This document shows, piece by piece, positions 51,901 to 55,389 of a stretch of DNA of 64,000 bases; position 1 is the stretch's first letter; the number at the start of each line of letters is the position of its first letter. This stretch comes from Pisaster brevispinus (taxonomy: Eukaryota > Echinodermata > Asteroidea > Forcipulatida > Asteriidae), in contig JAMKCF010000007.1 in the NCBI GenBank assembly GCA_023634235.1, forward strand, positions 6,705,630 through 6,769,629, in the 5' to 3' direction. The notes below the pieces were generated by a model. The model had not been told where the DNA came from. It worked only from the letters and a program-made list of their open reading frames with translations, and made no database searches. The position numbers and the translations under genes were made by a program.

Positions 51901-54900
51901 TGTTTGACGTAAGCGCGGAATTCCCTGCTTCTTTATTTATTAAGCGCCAATTCTTTGCTTACGGTAAGCAGAGCCATGAAATTGGGCCCACCAGAACTGA
52001 AAGAAATTCATGGGACTCAAAGTCACGTGCACATTGTTTTATTATTACACAGTGAAATATTGTTACTCAATTGAAAAACACAAGCCAGCTGGACTTGTCA
52101 ACTCACACTCCAGGTTTACTGGCCCGACACTAAAATCACTTTGGCCAGTGTAAAGTCGGACCCCTGACCAAACAGGTCCGGTTGTCTTGTGTTTTTTCAA
52201 TTGAAAAATAAATTACTTTTTATTATTATTATTATTATTATTTATTTGACCTCAACAAATACAAGTACATCAAAAAGCACAGCAAAAGAGAAACGATAAC
52301 ACAAAATAACAAAATAATAATGAACACAATAATTATTCAAGCAAAAAGCACACAATAATTGTACAAAAACAACTAACAGAACGTGATCAGGAGGGCAACT
52401 AGAAGAGCAAAAAAAATGAATGAATAGAAGAGGAGTGTGCAGGCATGGGGAGTAAATCAACTGAGGGGAAACAACTGGACAAACCAACAAAGAACAACTT
52501 ATGTGGGTCAGGAACAACAAAAGTAAACTTGATTACTGTTGCTCGGAAGCATGTTGTCCCGCGCATAAGTAGCACTAATCCAGAGGATTAAAACAAAACA
52601 CAATGGACATTGGCAAGAGTTGCATCTGTTTATTATTTTATCATAATGTCATTCCCAGTAAAAAACTCATGTGACAAGTAAAATACATCGCCTCTTTTGT
52701 TAGTTCAAATCAAAACAGTTTATACGTTACAATGTGCAGAAAGTTGTTCTTTATGTGATTCTGGGCTCGATTTCACAAAGCACTAAGATTCATCTTAAGA
52801 ACAGTTGCCAGTGTTACCACTACATGTATAGTGAATGTTTGTGTGACATCACAGTGTCACACTTTGCTGAACAGTTATTAAGATTGAGAAAATACAATTT
52901 AACTGTTGCAAAGTGCTGACCAACTAAAACTAATGGTGTAAATGTACAAAATAGTTGGTGGTCTGACGTTTCACACCTAGCAGGGGCTTTGAGATCTGAT
53001 TCACACTTAAGATCAATAGCTCTTTGTGAAATCAAGCCCAGTTCTTGTAAAAGAATTTCTGGTCCAGTAAACTCTTTGGTCTACAAGCCCTGCGGTCTTG
53101 TGAATTTTTCCCCTAAATTGGAGCCCTGTATTGTTGTTTGCGTTCCAGCTAGAGAGCAGAGTCTCTTCAACGGAAACTTTCCTTTGGAGTTTGGAGTTTG
53201 TTTATTTTCATAAATATTACATCTAGACAATGTCAATACAAGAATTTGATACCCATTGCTTTTCAACAATGAGCTAGCCAGCCGGACAAACTTGCAGAGA
53301 GTTTTGACTTGTCCTGTGGTATTTCAACTAAGCATTTGGGCAGCGGACCACTGTTAAGGGAGAATGATGATCATCATCGAATCAAGATTTTAAAATGAAT
53401 ATCTACGAGCTCCTTCGGGTGTTTTCAAGAATTTGGTATCAAATACATTCTGGGGAAACTGATGACTTGTCAGCTTTAGTAAAGGAATTAATAATATAGT
53501 GTATCTATATTCAGAAATAAATGTTAACTGCGACTTGCAGAAAAATGCCCTTATTAGCGGCAGTAAACAAACAGCGGCAAGATTTGGCCTAACCTGTTTG
53601 GCCTATTATACCTCGCCTACGGTACTTCCACTTGCCCCCAAAATTGGTATTAAAAATGCATGCCCTAAATTGACAGTTTCTACAGTTTCCAATGTAGACA
53701 ATTTATCCACTACAGTTTTGAAATAAAAAAAACAATATATATATTTTTACAATGGAAGGGTCTTTTTCATAATATTATTATAAATGAAATCAACTTTTCT
53801 TTCAACAAGAAAAGCCAAGTCGAAATCAAACAGCAATATGCAACTTGGCCCATGCATATATTGCATGGTGATGATTTTACATTTAAATCAATTAAATAGC
53901 TTATGAAAACTTAGACCCACTATTCTGGGGCACTGTACTCCTTTTTTCACTTTTGGTCACTACCGAAGATAAACAATTTCGAAAAAAAGGAGTACAGCGC
54001 CCCAGTTATTGAGTCTAATCAGGGTTTGCCCGTAACCTTTTTTTAAAAAACTAGCCAGCAGGACCAGTTGGCTTGATTTTTAACTGGTTCGCTAGGTTTT
54101 TGACTGGTCCGTCACATTTTATAACATTTTTCATACCAACAATTCAAACAATGTCCTGATTTTTGAACGTCGCTATTTCAGTGCAATGAATTGTGAATTC
54201 AAGTTAACTGCATTAATATAACATTTTTAATTTGGTTTTTCCCTTATACAGTACACCGATGTGTATTGAGCACTGTATGCTCAGTGCTTTCCCGAGCTCT
54301 GTGAAAAAAAACCACAGGTTATCACTCAGGTGGGAGTCGAACCCACGACCTTTGCATTTGCTAGAGCAGATGTCTCACCACTAGACCACCGAGCTAGCCC
54401 GATGGCTAGAGGCGGGTTTGATTCCTTAGCAGCGGGTACTGCAACGATTTAATATGCAATAATAATGCAAATAAAATGCATTAATAATAGCCATAACTTT
54501 ATTATGTTTTGAGAGTTATTGTGTTCATTCCGAGTATGTTTACTGCTTGATGGCGGCAAATTTTTGTTGTCATTAATATTATTTCTTATTATGATAATTA
54601 ATAATAATATAATGGTGGTTCTGATTCTTGCGAAATACTGCTAAATAAAATAAAGTGCATAATGATAATCTCCACATATCGGGATGTAAGTGGAACCTTC
54701 CTGAATTGACAAATCACATAATAATAACCTGTTGTTCTTCCTCCATGCTTAATAAACAGAATCCTTCCGTTCTACACTGCCACTGCGCCTGCTTAGCTAC
54801 ACTAAATGAATTAACAAAACCTTGTGCAGTCCACCCATGGTCAAATTTTCCCACTCAGAAAAAGTAAAGAACACCGCACCGGCCGGTGTTTGGTTGGGGT

Positions 54901-55083
54901 TTTGTTTACCAACACTTAGGCATTTTAAAAAGGCGTGCCATGAATACTTGCCTCGTGTTTTGTCACACCTAAAATCCTCTCCACCTCGTATATGTCCTCG
55001 TGGCCCGAAAAGCTGAATCCTTCTTCGACATTTTCGTCGATTTCTGGCGTATTCTCATCGCCAGCATTCTCTACAGCTGCCAT
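9921..55083 (-). CDS. MPHOSPH8: M-phase phosphoprotein 8 homologue (MPP8), complete gene
   Basis: Thirteen exons join with matching phases into 1304 codons and a stop. Residues 29-80 form a chromodomain split between exons 1 and 2. Aromatic-cage positions Y32, W53 and Y56 have the same spacing as F59, W80 and Y83 of human MPP8, so binding to methylated H3K9 is likely. Residues 100-970 are charged and low complexity, with a His tract and a 15-residue repeat array. Residues 1005-1155 hold four to five ankyrin repeats. Residues 1156-1304 match the vertebrate C-terminal domain, including [11 protein letters not shown] and the terminal VGAY segment. Human MPP8 (about 860 residues) is shorter, mainly because exon 4 is long here. 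In vertebrates MPP8 acts in the nucleus with TASOR and periphilin as the HUSH silencing complex; a HUSH role here is inference. The gene shares a promoter region with DNAJC28. The start at 55083 is the first in-frame ATG before the chromodomain, in context AAAATGG. Confidence 0.92.
10025..10100 (+). mobile_element. SINE family A fragment (tRNA-like head)
   Basis: GTGTTTCTGATCAGCAGAGT followed by GGGTTCGAGTCCCGGTCATG is the shared head of SINE family A, seen inverted at 36196-36338, 44028-44280, 46222-46612 and 63371-63715. It lies in MPHOSPH8 intron 12, antisense to the gene. Confidence 0.55.
10261..10344 (-). CDS. MPHOSPH8: MPHOSPH8 exon 12
   Basis: The acceptor is GAATTTCAG|GGTTCA and the donor AAG|GTAGGT, both phase 0, giving 28 codons. 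[20 protein letters not shown] aligns with the vertebrate MPP8 segment that precedes the final KLLIGAY strand. Confidence 0.82.
10828..11042. mobile_element. Foldback element with 78-nt arms
   Basis: The left arm 10838-10915 and right arm 10954-11031 are reverse complements at 75 of 78 positions, with a 38-nt T-rich spacer. CAAGTCCAACCTTGT occurs at 10828-10842 and again at 11028-11042, overlapping the arm ends and looking like a 15-bp target duplication. The insertion splits an older dispersed repeat. It is non-coding. Confidence 0.8.
11545..11930 (-). mobile_element. SINE family C flanked by a 56-bp direct repeat
   Basis: On the minus strand GCTGGATAGCTCAGTTGGTA and GGTTCAAGTCCCGCTCCAGT (11634-11703) form a tRNA-like head with box A and box B. 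Relatives are at 33940-34165 and 47655-47815. A 56-nt sequence starting ATATCAAGTAATAAACCACA is present at both ends (about 11547 and 11872). Confidence 0.6.
12184..12311 (-). CDS. MPHOSPH8: MPHOSPH8 exon 11
   Basis: The acceptor is TTTCCAG|GTTGTG (phase 1) and the donor CAG|GTGAGT (phase 0). [20 protein letters not shown] and [12 protein letters not shown] align with the vertebrate segment GILLFIFHANFLGKEVIARL and VVLNDKFQLP. Confidence 0.87.
12437..12729. mobile_element. piggyBac-like MITE with perfect 18-bp ends
   Basis: The left end TTAACACGTTGACTGCCG and the right end CGGCAGTCAACGTGTTAA are a perfect 18-bp inverted repeat beginning with TTAA, the piggyBac target site. The element is 293 bp and non-coding. 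Confidence 0.8.
12830..12910 (+). mobile_element. SINE family A head
   Basis: GTCATGGCCGAGCGGTCAA resembles box A of a tRNA-Ser/Leu-type head. It is followed by GTGTTTCTGATCACCAAAGT and a GTGGGTTTCGAGTC box B. It is antisense to MPHOSPH8. Confidence 0.6.
12969..13243. mobile_element. MITE family 1 (CTGGGCCCAATTTCAT ends)
   Basis: It starts CTGGGCCCAATTTCATAG and ends CTATGAAATTGGGCCCAG, a perfect 18-bp inverted repeat bounding 275 bp. This is the most frequent element in the window (also 18957, 19457, 37303, 38918, 51726, 56889 and 57574). Confidence 0.85.
13244..13415. mobile_element. MITE family 2 (GATTTCACAAA ends)
   Basis: CAGCCGATTTCACAAAAC on the left and GTTTGGTGAAATCGACGGCT on the right are inverted, with an interior of paired TAGGATTAATCCTA and GAGTTAGGATGAG motifs. 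It abuts the family 1 MITE on its left with no gap. Other copies are at 34374, 34629, 52761 and 26525. Confidence 0.75.
13535..13692 (-). CDS. MPHOSPH8: MPHOSPH8 exon 10
   Basis: The acceptor is GTATTCCAG|GGTCAC (phase 2) and the donor CAAG|GTAGGT (phase 1). [14 protein letters not shown] corresponds to LLEPVFPIACHRL of vertebrate MPP8. The acceptor lies at the edge of a minisatellite whose units resemble splice acceptors. Confidence 0.85.
13693..14275 (-). repeat. 30-bp minisatellite at the 3' end of MPHOSPH8 intron 9
   Basis: CTGGATAAAGAATGGCAGTA with AAACATTACT recurs every 30 bp from about 14050 to 14265, with degenerate units down to 13690. At least eleven units can be seen. On the minus strand each unit reads TTCTTTATCCAG|AG, a pyrimidine-rich 3' splice-site look-alike. 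The array sits just upstream of exon 10 on that strand. Confidence 0.85.
14690..15175 (+). repeat. ~95-100-bp tandem repeat with unique end
   Basis: Four units carry CAGACTGCCACAAAGTACCA, a GGCTAGCATT core and GCATGGGTTTCTTC. They are followed by a unique end with GACTTGTGCACTGTGGACTT. The same arrangement is at 5020-5300. It lies in MPHOSPH8 intron 9. The open frames across it on both strands come from the repeat and are not genes. Confidence 0.75.
15360..15560 (+). mobile_element. tRNA-derived SINE, family B
   Basis: CTAGCTCAGTGGTCTAGTGG (box A region) and GTTGGTTCGAATGCCACC (box B) form a tRNA-like head. It is followed by the family B body with CTGAGCATACAGTG. Relatives are at 7404-7610 and, inverted, 54243-54430. 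It lies in MPHOSPH8 intron 9, antisense to the gene. Confidence 0.65.
15641..15795 (-). CDS. MPHOSPH8: MPHOSPH8 exon 9 (ankyrin)
   Basis: The acceptor is TTGGTTCAG|GCTGGG (phase 0) and the donor AACAG|GTTAGT (phase 2). [20 protein letters not shown] completes the ankyrin repeat begun by TAMMM at the end of exon 8. [14 protein letters not shown] aligns with the last vertebrate repeat. Confidence 0.9.
16030..17510. repeat. 23-bp minisatellite in two blocks (16030-16170, 17133-17510)
   Basis: Both blocks are built from TAGTACATTGGTTGCTATGG-type units of 23 bp with many point variants. The blocks are separated by the element at 16171-17132. The unit phase continues across the insertion with about six bases repeated (TGGTTG/TGGTTT). 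Confidence 0.8.
16171..17132. mobile_element. 962-bp non-autonomous DNA transposon inside the minisatellite
   Basis: The left end CAGTCCTTCTGATTTG and the right end CAAATCAGGACTG are inverted with a short gap. CCAGGTGTG..CACACCTGG near the left end is a perfect hairpin. The right end has several copies of AGGCGTGCGA and its inverse. An interrupted tandem array on both sides marks it as an insertion. I recognise no coding sequence. Confidence 0.65.
18030..18380. mobile_element. Dispersed element with internal hairpin (family K)
   Basis: It shares CCTGTGAAAATTT, CTCAGATTCAAA and the same layout with 61620-61930. It carries a perfect 20-bp palindrome AGCGTTACGGCCGTAACGCT at 18291-18310, where the other copy has a different hairpin. 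It is non-coding. Confidence 0.5.
18653..18742 (-). CDS. MPHOSPH8: MPHOSPH8 exon 8 (ankyrin)
   Basis: The acceptor is TCTCTACAG|GGAGCT and the donor ATG|GTACCA, both phase 0, giving 30 codons. [20 protein letters not shown] is a clear ankyrin repeat and matches ALLIEEGAHVNVQQSNG of vertebrate MPP8. Confidence 0.92.
18957..19241. mobile_element. MITE family 1, nested in SINE A
   Basis: It starts CTGGGCCCAATTTCATAG and ends CTATGAAATTGGGT. It interrupts the SINE between CCCTGG and GGTCATTGGG, which are contiguous in the copy at 63371-63715. Confidence 0.75.
19457..19646. mobile_element. MITE family 1, second insertion in the same SINE
   Basis: It starts CAGGGCCCATTTTCATAGAG and ends CTCTATGAAATTGGGC. 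It is a shorter (190 bp) member placed near the tRNA-like end of the SINE. Confidence 0.7.
19756..19988 (-). CDS. MPHOSPH8: MPHOSPH8 exon 7 (ankyrin)
   Basis: The acceptor is ATCTACAG|AGTCCT (phase 1) and the donor GAGTTG|GTAAGA (phase 0). [20 protein letters not shown] and [11 protein letters not shown] mark two ankyrin repeats; a weaker first repeat ([15 protein letters not shown]) precedes them. Confidence 0.92.
20122..20320. mobile_element. MITE family G (AGAGCTGCCAAC ends)
   Basis: It begins CAGAGCTGCCAACATTTGC and ends GTTGGTGGCTCTGCT. The interior has repeated CAGGGA motifs. Other copies are at 42510-42957, 44422-44625 and a decayed one at 60353-60530. Confidence 0.75.
20427..20519 (-). 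CDS. MPHOSPH8: MPHOSPH8 exon 6
   Basis: The acceptor is TTGATTGAAG|GTGGGA and the donor AACG|GTCAGT, both phase 1, giving 31 codons. The acidic [16 protein letters not shown] leads into the ankyrin region. I cannot align it confidently to vertebrate MPP8, but phase and strand fit. Confidence 0.75.
22330..22650 (+). mobile_element. Truncated non-LTR retrotransposon 3' end
   Basis: The plus frame reads [14 protein letters not shown] followed by [11 protein letters not shown]. This is the usual C-terminal signature of CR1/L2/RTE-type LINE reverse-transcriptase ORFs. It is followed by a short 3' UTR ending in an ATT-rich tail (22627-22650). It is 5' truncated and antisense to MPHOSPH8. Confidence 0.7.
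23386..23499 (-). CDS. MPHOSPH8: Possible extra MPHOSPH8 exon (5a)
   Basis: On the minus strand CTGTCCCTCTAG|TCATTG is a good acceptor and ATGCAAG|GTATAT a fair donor. The 114 nt between them are open in phase 1 to phase 1, exactly the phase of intron 5, so inclusion or skipping keeps the frame. It would add 38 residues including [18 protein letters not shown]. There is no known domain. The plus strand is also open here, so this is a candidate only. Confidence 0.4.
25245..25933. mobile_element. piggyBac-like MITE, second copy, with nested element
   Basis: It starts TTAAAGAGGGGCTCCAAG and ends GGAGCCCCTCTTCAA; the right TTAA is decayed. The subterminal parts match the copy at 639-1164. A further repeat bounded by TCAGGCCTTGAA and TTCCAGGCCTGA sits inside at 25441-25609, a family also seen at 33645-33760, 57790-58012 and 62575-62670. 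Confidence 0.6.
26177..26359 (-). CDS. MPHOSPH8: MPHOSPH8 exon 5
   Basis: The acceptor is TACACAG|AAAAAC and the donor TCAGAG|GTACCT, both phase 1, giving 61 codons. It is a Lys/Pro-rich segment with repeated [13 protein letters not shown] units ([32 protein letters not shown]). It has no fold that I recognise and may act as a linker or nuclear-localisation region. A CA microsatellite lies just upstream (26380-26398). Confidence 0.85.
26525..26677. mobile_element. MITE family 2, diverged copy
   Basis: GGGCTGGATTACACAAGGAG and CTTTGAGAAATCGAGCCCAG are imperfect inverted ends, with paired AAGATTGATCTTAAG and CTTAAGATGAATCTTAG inside. Confidence 0.5.
26706..26823. mobile_element. MITE with GGGCTTCGGCT ends
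   Basis: GGGCTTCGGCTCTAGCTCTG and the inverted right end (CCAGAAGTTAAGCCGAAGCCC) pair over about 20 bases. A related end occurs near 23119-23150. Confidence 0.5.
28059..29508 (-). CDS. MPHOSPH8: MPHOSPH8 exon 4 (large, repeat-bearing)
   Basis: The acceptor is CGAATGCCAG|GTTTGT (phase 0) and the donor GAGA|GTATGT (phase 1), giving 1450 nt. It encodes residues 426-908, rich in Ser, Thr, Pro and Asn and predicted disordered. Residues about 568-765 are a degenerate array of 15-residue repeats (see separate entry). It makes this protein much longer than vertebrate MPP8. Codon structure is maintained throughout with no stop or frameshift. Confidence 0.88.
28490..29080 (-). repeat. MPHOSPH8: Coding 45-bp (15-residue) repeat array in MPHOSPH8
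   Basis: Successive units include [75 protein letters not shown] and [15 protein letters not shown], each 15 residues. Diverged units lie on both sides. The consensus is roughly (N/T)-(I/T)-P-N-T-E-G-(A/P)-F followed by six variable positions. I know of no named domain with this pattern. Confidence 0.85.
29509..32559. other. MPHOSPH8 intron 3 contents
   Basis: It holds a pogo-like MITE (29985-30173), a G run at 31756-31771, T- and A-rich tracts at 31625-31710, and otherwise unassigned DNA. Confidence 0.55.
29985..30173. mobile_element. pogo/Tigger-like MITE, copy B
   Basis: The left end TACAGTCAATCCAAGTTATA and the right end TTGTTACAATGAGAGTCAGG with GTGTA are inverted. Inner ACAACGTTCCTGTTAT and AGAGGTAATTTTGGCC match copy A at 2882-3080. 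TA is present at both ends. Confidence 0.6.
32560..33537 (-). CDS. MPHOSPH8: MPHOSPH8 exon 3
   Basis: The acceptor is TTCCCCCAG|AAACCT and the donor TCA|GTAAGT, both phase 0, giving 326 codons (residues 100-425). It opens with a basic [12 protein letters not shown] segment and PKRRRSS, likely nuclear-localisation signals. [17 protein letters not shown] at residues 178-194 is repeated almost exactly at 260-276. A Lys-rich stretch leads to an 11-His run near residue 305. The plus strand is open across the His tract and neighbouring region, but those frames are shadows. Confidence 0.93.
33940..34165. mobile_element. SINE family C, two fragments head to head
   Basis: The left half on the minus strand has CTCAGTTGGTAGAGC and box B. 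The right half on the plus strand has TAGGGAGACCACCAACATA and GGTTCAAGTCCCGCTCTCGC with AATTTTTCTTTGTTCAACCC. The two halves meet around 34045, making an imperfect palindrome. Confidence 0.55.
34374..34514. mobile_element. MITE family 2, copy 1 of a near-identical pair
   Basis: GGGTGGATTTCACAAAGAGT and ACAATCTTTGTGAAATCGAC are the inverted ends. The whole element folds on itself. It differs from the copy at 34629-34768 at about three positions. Confidence 0.8.
34629..34768. mobile_element. MITE family 2, copy 2 of a near-identical pair
   Basis: Same orientation, ends and length as the copy 255 bp upstream. The three substitutions I see (C to T, C to T, T to C) all lie in the left third. Confidence 0.8.
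35240..36338 (-). mobile_element. SINE family A split by a hAT-like element
   Basis: On the minus strand GTCGTGGCCGAGTGGATAAG, GTTTCTGATCAGCATTGGAG and GGTTCGAGTCCCGGTCGTGA form the tRNA-like head (36245-36335). The body ends near 35240 with ACAAGGTGCTGTGGCG. The element at 35370-36152 interrupts it. Confidence 0.7.
35370..36152. mobile_element. hAT-like non-autonomous element (783 bp)
   Basis: The left end AGGGCCAATGATTTTCCG and the right end CGGAAAATCATTGGCCCT are a perfect 18-bp inverted repeat. The flanks CATAACGT and AATAACGC agree at 6 of 8 positions, consistent with an 8-bp hAT-type target duplication. No transposase is visible. Confidence 0.75.
37303..37505. mobile_element. MITE family 1
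   Basis: It starts CTGGGCCCAATTTCATAAAG and ends TTATTAAATTGGGCCCC. The interior has CTTAGCA/TGCTTAG inverted motifs. Confidence 0.7.
38918..39149. mobile_element. MITE family 1, right end decayed
   Basis: It starts CTGGGCCCAATTTCATGGCT. The interior motifs (TACCGTAAGCAAAGAATC, ACACAGCTAGCACAGAAATT) match the copy at 51726-51991. The right end is only partly recognisable. Confidence 0.55.
39240..39510 (+). mobile_element. Probable LINE 3' tail with AAACC repeat
   Basis: AT-rich DNA ends GATTATGATACGAAATAAAC followed by five AAACC units (39481-39506). A 3' UTR ending in a short microsatellite is typical of some non-LTR retrotransposons. I see no coding part, so the class is a guess. Confidence 0.35.
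39748..39878. repeat. Perfect 54-bp inverted repeat (hairpin)
   Basis: Arms 39748-39801 and 39825-39878 are exact reverse complements over 54 nt with a 23-nt loop. The arm starts CAAGCGCTGTTTACTAACCA and ends GTGCGCATGC. It lies in MPHOSPH8 intron 2, so it would be transcribed as a long hairpin. There are no other copies in the window. Confidence 0.9.
41110..41350. mobile_element. Probable SINE fragment with ATAATA end
   Basis: AATAATAATAACAATAATAA is followed by TTTATAGAGCACCTTATGCA and GGGCCTCAAGGCACTTCACA. This GCGCC..AAGGCGCTT-type sequence is common at one end of invertebrate SINEs. No tRNA head is clear. Confidence 0.4.
42510..42957. mobile_element. MITE family G carrying a nested MITE
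   Basis: The outer ends are AGAGCTGCCAACATTTGC and a decayed GTAGCAGCTCTGTG. Family G motifs (CAGGGAGATTTT, CAGGGAACTTTCTGCAGAAT) lie on either side of a 230-bp insertion at 42602-42831. Confidence 0.7.
42602..42831. mobile_element. Nested MITE with CCGTATTTTTGACC ends
   Basis: The left end CCGTATTTTTGACCACGTGA with GGGCG and the right end CGCCCTCATGCGGTCAAAAA with TATGG are inverted with about three mismatches over 25 bp. It is absent from the other family G copies. Confidence 0.7.
44028..44280 (-). mobile_element. SINE family A
   Basis: Read on the minus strand it has GTTTCTGATTGAGCAGAGTG, GGGTTTGAGTCCCAGTCTTG and ACACTTGTGTCTTTTAAAAG, then the family body. It is in the same sense as MPHOSPH8. 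Confidence 0.6.
44422..44625. mobile_element. MITE family G
   Basis: The left end CAGAGCAGCCAACATTTGCA and the right end GTTGGTAGCTCTGC are inverted. The interior matches 20122-20320 closely. Confidence 0.75.
46222..46612 (-). mobile_element. SINE family A
   Basis: The ATAATAATAACTAGTTTTTA end is at 46232. The tRNA-like head on the minus strand (TGGCTGAGCGGTCAAGCGAA, GGGTTCAAGTCACAGTCATG) is at 46535-46610. It is a nearly full-length copy. Confidence 0.65.
47655..47815 (+). mobile_element. SINE family C with intact tRNA-like acceptor stem
   Basis: GACTGGATAGCTCAGTTGGT (box A) and GGTTCAAGTCCCGCTCCAGT (box B) frame 75 nt whose first and last seven bases (GACTGGA and TCCAGTC) pair perfectly. 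The flanking TAGGGAGACCGCCAACATAG and AATTTTTCTTTGTTCAAACC are shared with the other family C copies. That is why I call it a SINE and not a tRNA gene. Confidence 0.65.
48004..48168 (-). CDS. MPHOSPH8: MPHOSPH8 exon 2 (chromodomain)
   Basis: The acceptor is TCTATTTTAG|GGGAAG and the donor GATAAG|GTAAAG, both phase 0, giving 55 codons. [20 protein letters not shown] followed by [15 protein letters not shown] is a textbook chromodomain second half. W53 and Y56 are the cage residues. Confidence 0.96.
51726..51991. mobile_element. MITE family 1
   Basis: The left end AGCCCAATTTCATGGCTCTG and the right end CAGAGCCATGAAATTGGGCC are inverted over about 20 bp, with CTTACCG/CGGTAAG motifs continuing the pairing inward. 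Confidence 0.8.
52761..53040. mobile_element. MITE family 2, long diverged copy
   Basis: TGGGCTCGATTTCACAAAGC on the left and CTCTTTGTGAAATCAAGCCC on the right are inverted. It is followed at once by family F DNA. Confidence 0.65.
53911..54018. mobile_element. 108-bp hairpin MITE
   Basis: TTAGACCCACTATTCTGGGG with CACTGTACTCC at the left pairs with GGAGTACAGCGCCCCAGTTA with TTGAGTCTAA at the right. The imperfect inverted repeat is about 37 nt, so nearly the whole element folds. Confidence 0.75.
54243..54430 (-). mobile_element. tRNA-derived SINE, family B
   Basis: On the minus strand GTCTAGTGGTGAGACATCTG and GGTCGTGGGTTCGACTCCCA are boxes A and B of a tRNA-like head. The body (GAGCACTGTATGCTCAGTGC inverted) matches 7404-7610. 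Confidence 0.65.
54952..55083 (-). CDS. MPHOSPH8: MPHOSPH8 exon 1 (start codon, chromodomain N part)
   Basis: It has 44 codons from the ATG at 55083. [17 protein letters not shown] is the first strand of the chromodomain (VFEVEKILDMK in human). The donor is GAG|GCAAGT, a GC donor: only this position joins to exon 2 in phase 0, and E|GKPLY completes the conserved turn. An upstream ATG at 55094 is out of frame. Confidence 0.9.
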
Positions 55084-55389
55084 TTTGCCACCATGGACGC
55101 ACCCTGGCCTTGCGTCTGGTACCTGACCTTGGAGTGCTGCTAGCAAATGTTGAAGCACAGCGCTTGTAGTCTGGCGCCGCGAAGCTGTAAATGGTGTTTA
55201 CATATTTTTTCGTGTGAACGAACTTTTACACTTCGTGAATAGCATTAAGAAAAGCGCCCTCAAGCAAAGTCTTGTTTTGTAAACAGTCCAACACATTAAC
55301 ACTGCGAATCAGAATACATTATATAACCTCTAACTACTTTTTTTCAACTAAGAAGTCTATTGGTGAATTTATCAGAAAACTTGTTTAAA
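55084..55389. promoter_or_regulatory. Shared (bidirectional) promoter region of MPHOSPH8 and DNAJC28
   Basis: The two ATGs face away from each other 306 bp apart, so both 5' UTRs and promoters lie within or near this interval unless a non-coding first exon exists elsewhere. ATTATATAACC at 55317-55327 is TATA-like on the DNAJC28 side. AAGCGCCCTCAAG at 55251-55263 resembles part of a CTCF-type core. Transcription starts cannot be read from sequence. Confidence 0.55.

Larger units (their letters stand above)
48169..54951. other. MPHOSPH8 intron 1 contents (6.8 kb, GC-AG intron)
   Basis: It holds a repeat with GCGGCTTA motifs (48280-48540), A-rich tracts near 51260-51330, family F fragments (51400-51560, 52087-52170, 53035-53140), MITEs at 51726-51991, 52761-53040 and 53911-54018, family E at 53263-53390 and 54019-54130, and SINE B at 54243-54430. 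No other exon is seen. Confidence 0.6.

Noticed and set aside
55360..55389. Ten-codon N-terminal extension of DNAJC28 starting at TTG
   Set aside because: TTG is not a normal start in animals; the ATG at 55390 is the first methionine.
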